Assembly: GCA_020809705.1 (NCBI GenBank)
Contig: CP085826.1
Span: 5,022,001 to 5,086,000, forward strand
Reading direction: 5' to 3'
DNA: 64,000 nucleotides
Source of the DNA: Calonectria ilicicola
Taxonomy: Eukaryota; Ascomycota; Sordariomycetes; Hypocreales; Nectriaceae
Shown: positions 59,179-64,000 of the stretch, one piece after another
How positions within the stretch are numbered: position 1 is the stretch's first letter
How the letters are laid out: every line of letters begins with the position of its first letter
Translations under genes and position numbers: made by a program
Notes under the pieces: model-generated
The model's database searches: none
Seen by the model: the letters and a program-made list of their open reading frames with translations, nothing else
What the model was told of the DNA's origin: nothing

Positions 59179-60366
59179 TGTGTGTAATGTTGTTGGCGTG
59201 GTTGATGGCTATGTAGCCAGCCGGATGAAAAAAAAAAACTCGTTCGCTTGTCGCACACACACACAAAAAAAAGACAGGCAAACAAGAGTGGACAGGTACG
59301 TATCCAAGATAGATTCTGGGATCAGGAGGGAAGATCCTGGAGGCCCACGAAAAACCAACGCTGGGCGTGGGGGAGCGTTCAACCGTACGATGTTGGCTAT
59401 GGTGGGACTGAGGTGTTTGATTCAGGCGTAGCGTTGGGGAGAATTGCTTAGGGCGAAGAGAGGAACCCAGGAGAGGTTGGCGCGCAAGCAGAAACGCCCG
59501 ACACTAGACGATGACGGGGAGGCAACAAAGAAACAATTTTTGCAGTGCCCAGTATGTTACTAGCAGACAGCGGAATTGTTAGTCTGGAATTGGCATCAGA
59601 TGACGAACAGGTTTGATGAGTCTGGGCCAACGGGTGACTCACAAAAGTCGGCAGATTCTTGATTTTTCCCGAATCCTCTATTGATAGGACAAGGCCTGTC
59701 GCCAAAATTGCATCCCGAGTGAACGAGTCAACGCATGAATGAGTGCACATGTTCTCGTACTGTATACGGGGGGGAGCACTAACACCGCGCACACACAACG
59801 AAGGCGAAAAAAACGGCAGCGGGGCCATTCACGGCGAGGGCGGGCAGCGGAAGAGGGGTTGGAGGGGCAATCAACAGTGGGTAGAGAAAAAAAAATCTTG
59901 CCCCAAACTAGGCACTGTAGGTACATGACGGTAGGGGCGTAGGGGGGGCAATGTGGCACCAACATGGGCGAAACAGAGGGTAATAGTGGCTGCAAAAAAA
60001 AAAGGTACCCTAATCGTGTGCCCCACCAGATGCCCACCACTTGCCATTGGCTGCGTGTTTTTGCAGTAAGCAGCAGAGAAAAAAAAAATACTGCCTCCGC
60101 GCCGCCCCTCCATGACTTTTTTTTTTCTCTTCTCCCAACTTGCATCAAACCACATCAACAATATCCATCTCTTTTTTTCCTAGATTCTGTCGGCTCTCGT
60201 ACATATTGCGAGAGTGTGAATCTAGTCGATACCACAAGTTCTTTTCACGACCGGCGCAGTCTTCTTAATAGAAGCCTGCCCTCTTTCTTCGCCCGCCGCC
60301 CCGCGTTTTATCGACTTCTAGATCGAGCTGTGCTTGATCTAGATCCCCCCCGCCTCCTTCGCAAAT
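59179..60366. promoter_or_regulatory. Divergent promoter region of the JmjC gene and eIF4A
   Basis: 1.2 kb between two start codons on opposite strands. It has several A or T homopolymers (59227-59238, 59885-59893, 59994-60004, 60117-60125) and a CACACACACACA stretch near 59253-59264. The last 250 bp before 60367 are C/T-rich, in keeping with a strong eIF4A leader. No individual factor site is claimed. Confidence 0.45.
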
Positions 60367-61753
60367 ATGGCTACCGATAAGGGACTCGAGGATGTCCCCG
60401 AGGGTGAGTTTGGTTCTTTCCACCCTGTGTTGCTATTTCTTGCCCGATTTGCGACTTCTCGGCGACGTTGCGGCTTGATGCTCGCACCATGACCCCTCGC
60501 GGGGTTCGACTTTTGCGGTGCCCCACTCGCTGTGGCCCTTGCGATAATGCCCCGTCCTGCGCTGGTGCTGGGTGGGCCGTTCCGCCGCATCCCACCACGG
60601 GCCCAACGTCTCTGCCATTGCTTTCTCCAACTTCACCATATTCGTCATAAAATTTCATGCCACAGCGACATATACTGACATGGCTGCCCTACAGGACAGA
60701 TCGAGTCCAACTACGATGAGACCGTCGACTCCTTCGATGACATGAACCTTAAGTCTGAGCTCCTCCGTGGTAGTAAGTCTCATCCCCACTATACACTCAA
60801 TTTTTTTTTCCCGCACATTGCTCACTAGTCATTAGTTTACGCTTATGGTTTCGAGCGTCCCTCTGCTATTCAGCAGCGTGCGATTCTGCCCGTCATCAAG
60901 GGCCACGATGTCATTGCCCAGGCCCAGTCTGGTACTGGCAAGACCGCTACCTTCTCCATCTCTACTCTTCAGAAGATCGACCCTGCCGTCAAGCAGTGCC
61001 AAGCTCTGATTCTCGCCCCCACCCGTGAGCTGGCTCAGCAGATCCAGAAGGTTGTTGTCGCTATTGGCGACTTCATGAACATCGAGTGCCACGCCTGCAT
61101 TGGTGGAACCAGTGTGCGTGATGACATGAAGGCCCTCCAGGATGGTCCCCAGATCGTTGTCGGAACACCCGGCCGTGTTCACGACATGATCCAGCGTCGA
61201 TTCCTCAAGACCGACTCCATGAAGATGTTCGTCCTTGATGAGGCCGATGAGATGCTTTCTGTAAGAAATTTCCGATTTCCCCTCCTTTCACGTGAATATC
61301 GTCAACTAACATGTCTACTTTTCTAGCGTGGTTTCACCGAGCAGATCTACGACATCTTCCAGCTCCTTCCCCAGAGCACCCAGGTCGTCCTGCTTTCTGC
61401 TACCATGCCCCAGGACGTGCTTGAGGTCACCACCAAGTTCATGCGTGACCCCGTCCGCATTCTCGTCAAGAAGGACGAGCTTACCCTGGAAGGTATTAAG
61501 CAGTTCTACATTGCTGTCGAGAAGGAGGAGTGGAAGCTCGACACCCTCTCCGATCTGTACGAGACTGTCACCATTACCCAGGCCGTTATCTTCTGCAACA
61601 CCCGCAGAAAGGTCGACTGGCTTACTGACAAGCTTACCGCTCGTGACTTCACTGTCTCGGCCATGCACGGTGATATGGACCAGGCTCAGCGTGACCTGAT
61701 CATGAAGGAGTTCCGATCCGGCTCTTCCCGTGTCCTGATCGCCACTGATCTTC

Positions 61754-61785
<32 letters not shown>

Positions 61786-61980
61786 CTGGTCATCAACTAC
61801 GATCTTCCCGCCAACCGTGAGAACTACATCCACCGAATTGGTCGTGGTGGTCGTTTCGGCCGAAAGGGTGTCGCTATCAACTTCGTCACCGCTGAGGATG
61901 TCCGTATGATGCGTGAGATTGAGCAGTTCTACAGCACCCAGATTGAGGAGATGCCTATGAACGTCGCCGACCTCATCTAA
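60367..61980 (+). CDS. TIF1: ATP-dependent RNA helicase eIF4A
   Basis: Four exons, 60367-60403, 60695-60772, 60836-61260 and 61327-61980, give 397 residues, the standard eIF4A length. The Q motif lies in [11 protein letters not shown] (restored as [14 protein letters not shown] by intron 2), followed by [52 protein letters not shown] and [13 protein letters not shown]. The end is MPMNVADLI, as in canonical translation eIF4A, and separates it from Fal1/eIF4A-III. It unwinds 5' UTRs within eIF4F for scanning. Intron 1, 291 nt, is the longest in this gene and lies after only 12 codons, a position often linked with high expression. Strong C-ending codon bias supports an abundant protein. Confidence 0.97.
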
Positions 61981-63154
61981 ACAAAAAAAACAAAAACGCA
62001 CATCTTCCAAAACTCGTTTTTCTAGACTGGTCCTCTTACACCCTGAACCTGCGGGACGGTCTGACATCCTTGGGGGAGTATCCACGGAGACTTCGAGGCA
62101 GTTGTTGATAGATCTCGTTTCTAGAGTGCCATCCTGGGCGGTGCTCGCCATCCCCACGGAGGCGATTCGAGGGGAGGAGGTCCAAAAGTGGCTGCATGAC
62201 AAAGGCTCGGGAAGTCCTTTGCACCTAATGTCTGGAGGTGCGGCGGGCTACCAAAAGTAATGCGATGGTTTTTCACCCTGCTTTTGTCCCTATTGTATTT
62301 AGGTGTCGCTATCATGATGATTATTTCCTTTTATGACTACTCTCCGATTCCTCTGGTCCAATGACTGTGATTGACTGCGTGAAATATCTTTGCCAAAACG
62401 GCCAGGCCTCTGTGTATGTGAGTGATGCAACGGAACTATCAAGTAACCAAGTCGCTTGATTGGTGATGGAAGGGGCTGTCCTTACTGATGGGGCGGGAGG
62501 GGGCAAAGAACTGCCCAAAAAAAGAGCACTAGCTCTAGCGTGTAGTGACCCAGTCCCATACATCCTTGTTAAAAATGTGAATATTTGACAGTGATAACTA
62601 GAAAGTGCATTCAAAACCGCATCTTATTCTCATCATGTGTTTTAAGAGCATAGGAAATAGGAGCCTGATTAAAATGCTCAGTATTTTTACATCTATTTCA
62701 CTTTCTGAGCAGGATGGGAGAAATATGTTTCAAGTCGTCACAATACGTCAAATTGAATATTCCAAGTTCAATGCCATATTCTTATTCCAATATCCTCCTA
62801 CCTGAGAAGGTGTTATACAAAAGAAAATATAAAAGAAGGCTTGCCTCCATCATGATCAAGATTCCCATCCACCTGTCTTTCATTGCAAGATATCCTTTTG
62901 CTATTCAAAAACAAATATACAATGAAACTCTCCCACCACTAGATTAAGCAAAAGGTATATATATGCGCGCTAGGTAGTCTGCTGTCCAATTGAAACACAG
63001 ATAGTAAGTAGTCTTTGCATCCTGAATATAAACGCCGTTAATGGTATCACCGCCCCGAGTAATTTGATAGAAAGCCCCTGATCCACCATGATTCATGGTC
63101 AAGGCTCATAAAGTTGAAATTTATAAAGTAGTTTAATCTTTTTTTGTCATGATT
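61981..63154. other. Convergent intergenic region
   Basis: 3' regions of eIF4A and of the membrane-protein gene; AT-rich from about 62580 to 63150. No further gene is supported. Confidence 0.45.
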
Positions 63155-64000
63155 TTAGCGGGCCTGTCCAAAGTTGGTTTGAACTGGAGGTGGGCTTTGG
63201 ATGGCCGGACCAGTGTAAGCACCAGGAATTGGGACAGCCTCATAAGTAGGCTCGTCAGCCGCCATGGGTGCCTCCTCTTGAACGTGGAAAGTGGGTGGCG
63301 GTGGCGGCGAGCTGGAAGAGGCGAAGCCGGTCTGGGCCAATTTGGGGGTGGCGGAGGGAGCCTTGGAAGGAGGAGCCTGCAGCTTGAAGCCTGGTTCGGT
63401 GTTGTTGAACTGCGAGTGAGGCTCGACAAATTGGGTTCCGGGGGTGAAGGGGTTCTCTTCAATATCACCAAGGTTTCGGTAGGCAGCCGGGGGGTGACGA
63501 GGAGACATGGCGTATTGGCTCAGGGCGGGAGACTTGGGACCAAAGCCGGGAGTATTGGGAGCCGATTGGGTGCGAAGCTGGGCCAGGTACAGATCGGAGC
63601 GGGCACGGTCTCGCATATCCATAGATTTGAACAAGCGTCGCTTGGTGTAGTAGCGGTAGAAAACGACACTGTAGAGGATAATGCAAAGAGTTTCGATGAC
63701 AACTTCGATGATGATGCAGATCAAGGCCCAGTTCTGAAGACGACAGAGAAGTGCATAATCGACCTTGTCTCCAAAGACTTGGGACCGAGTGTTGGAGACA
63801 CAGGACCATCCCCACATATCCTTATTGTTGGACGAGTTTTTAGAGTGTTGGAAAAGAATCGCCGTGATAACCCAGAGAACCAAGCTGAGCATGAACCAAC
63901 CGATAGAGAAGAGAGTGTAGTATGTGCTGACCTTCTCGGCGCGTCGGTGACCGCCTCGGAAGTAAGCAGCAAAGACCAGGATACAAGTGGCGAGGGACAC
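63155..64000 (-). CDS. Multi-span membrane protein, MARVEL-like, partial at 5' end
   Basis: The frame reaches the right edge without a start, so the N-terminus lies outside the window. The visible 281 residues hold hydrophobic spans at ATCILVFAAYF, the stretch around YYTLFSIGWFMLSLVLWVITAILF, and ALICIIIEVVIETLCIILYSVVFY, with a Trp/Cys-containing loop (MWGWSCVSN) between the last two, as in four-helix MARVEL-like fungal proteins. A basic stop-transfer (RYYTKRRLF) leads into a cytosolic tail of about 160 residues, rich in Pro/Ser and with PPPPP. The topology suggests a plasma-membrane or eisosome-type protein, but I cannot assign a named family, and a missing first span would change the count. 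Confidence 0.75.
   Translation of the reverse strand: MSLATCILVFAAYFRGGHRRAEKVSTYYTLFSIGWFMLSLVLWVITAILFQHSKNSSNNKDMWGWSCVSNTRSQVFGDKVDYALLCRLQNWALICIIIEVVIETLCIILYSVVFYRYYTKRRLFKSMDMRDRARSDLYLAQLRTQSAPNTPGFGPKSPALSQYAMSPRHPPAAYRNLGDIEENPFTPGTQFVEPHSQFNNTEPGFKLQAPPSKAPSATPKLAQTGFASSSSPPPPPTFHVQEEAPMAADEPTYEAVPIPGAYTGPAIQSPPPVQTNFGQAR

Noticed and set aside
61315..62202. 295-codon open frame antisense to eIF4A
   Set aside because: Codon-bias shadow; the sense strand encodes all DEAD-box motifs.
1..64000. tRNA genes, transposons, CRISPR arrays, biosynthetic gene clusters
   Set aside because: I scanned for B-box-like GGTTCRANNCC, transposase or reverse-transcriptase motifs, regular repeats and PKS/NRPS signatures and found none that hold up. 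The bZIP gene alone is no evidence of a cluster. A covariance-model search for tRNAs was not possible here.

Overview
The window is nuclear chromosomal DNA from a filamentous ascomycete. Genes are split by short introns (about 45-110 nt) with GTAAGT/GTATGT-like donors, CTAAC-type branch sites and YAG acceptors. Leaders are pyrimidine-rich, intergenic spaces are 0.3-4 kb, and the gene set is typical of Pezizomycotina (bZIP-DUF3425, Snt2 with BAH/PHD domains, vacuolar alpha-mannosidase). Protein wording looks most like Sordariomycetes, probably Hypocreales; that is an impression from memory and not a computed placement. I see no transposon, CRISPR array, rRNA, convincing tRNA or secondary-metabolite cluster.

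Layout, left to right: a CLIP-170-type microtubule plus-end protein (1413-3922 +); a bZIP-DUF3425 transcription factor (4625-6158 -); UMP/CMP kinase URA6 (6984-7658 -) closely behind a small mitochondrial membrane protein (7771-8135 -); the farnesylated type I DnaJ chaperone Ydj1/Mas5 (10256-11673 +); the tRNA m7G methyltransferase subunit Trm82 (12291-14065 -), divergent from ribosomal stalk protein P0 (14399-15453 +); mitochondrial MutS homologue Msh1 (15911-19466 -); an unrecognised acidic protein with an 11-residue Cys repeat (22074-23105 +); GH38 alpha-mannosidase Ams1 (24052-27401 +); an STK16/Env7-type kinase (27830-29159 -); the chromatin reader Snt2 (30481-35591 -); a 4 kb gene-free stretch; a HELQ-like helicase with 13 predicted exons (39685-43052 +); a BTB protein (43888-45238 +); a proline iminopeptidase-like hydrolase (45611-47035 -); an unrecognised conserved protein (48362-50239 +); Golgi protein Tvp38 (50778-51967 -); a CCCH-Smr protein (53022-55312 -); an F-box/JmjC protein (57579-59178 -); eIF4A (60367-61980 +); and the 3' part of a four-helix-type membrane protein that runs off the right edge (63155-64000 -).

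The genes do not form a pathway. This is an ordinary housekeeping stretch in which translation (P0, eIF4A, Trm82, CCCH-Smr), genome maintenance (Msh1, HELQ-like) and trafficking/vacuole functions (Tvp38, Env7-like kinase, Ams1) sit side by side. I did not find a new multi-gene system. The most interesting signals are at the gene-structure level: the HELQ-like gene needs a 2-nt exon (or an equivalent nested intron) plus two GC-AG introns to keep its conserved reading frame, and its neighbour probably has a third GC-AG intron. Also worth a look are the hendecad Cys-repeat protein, a BTB fold split by a Cys-rich insert, and the long empty intervals.

Exon coordinates were derived by eye from splice consensus plus continuity of conserved protein sequence. 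UTRs were not mapped. Family assignments are from motif recognition, without database searches.
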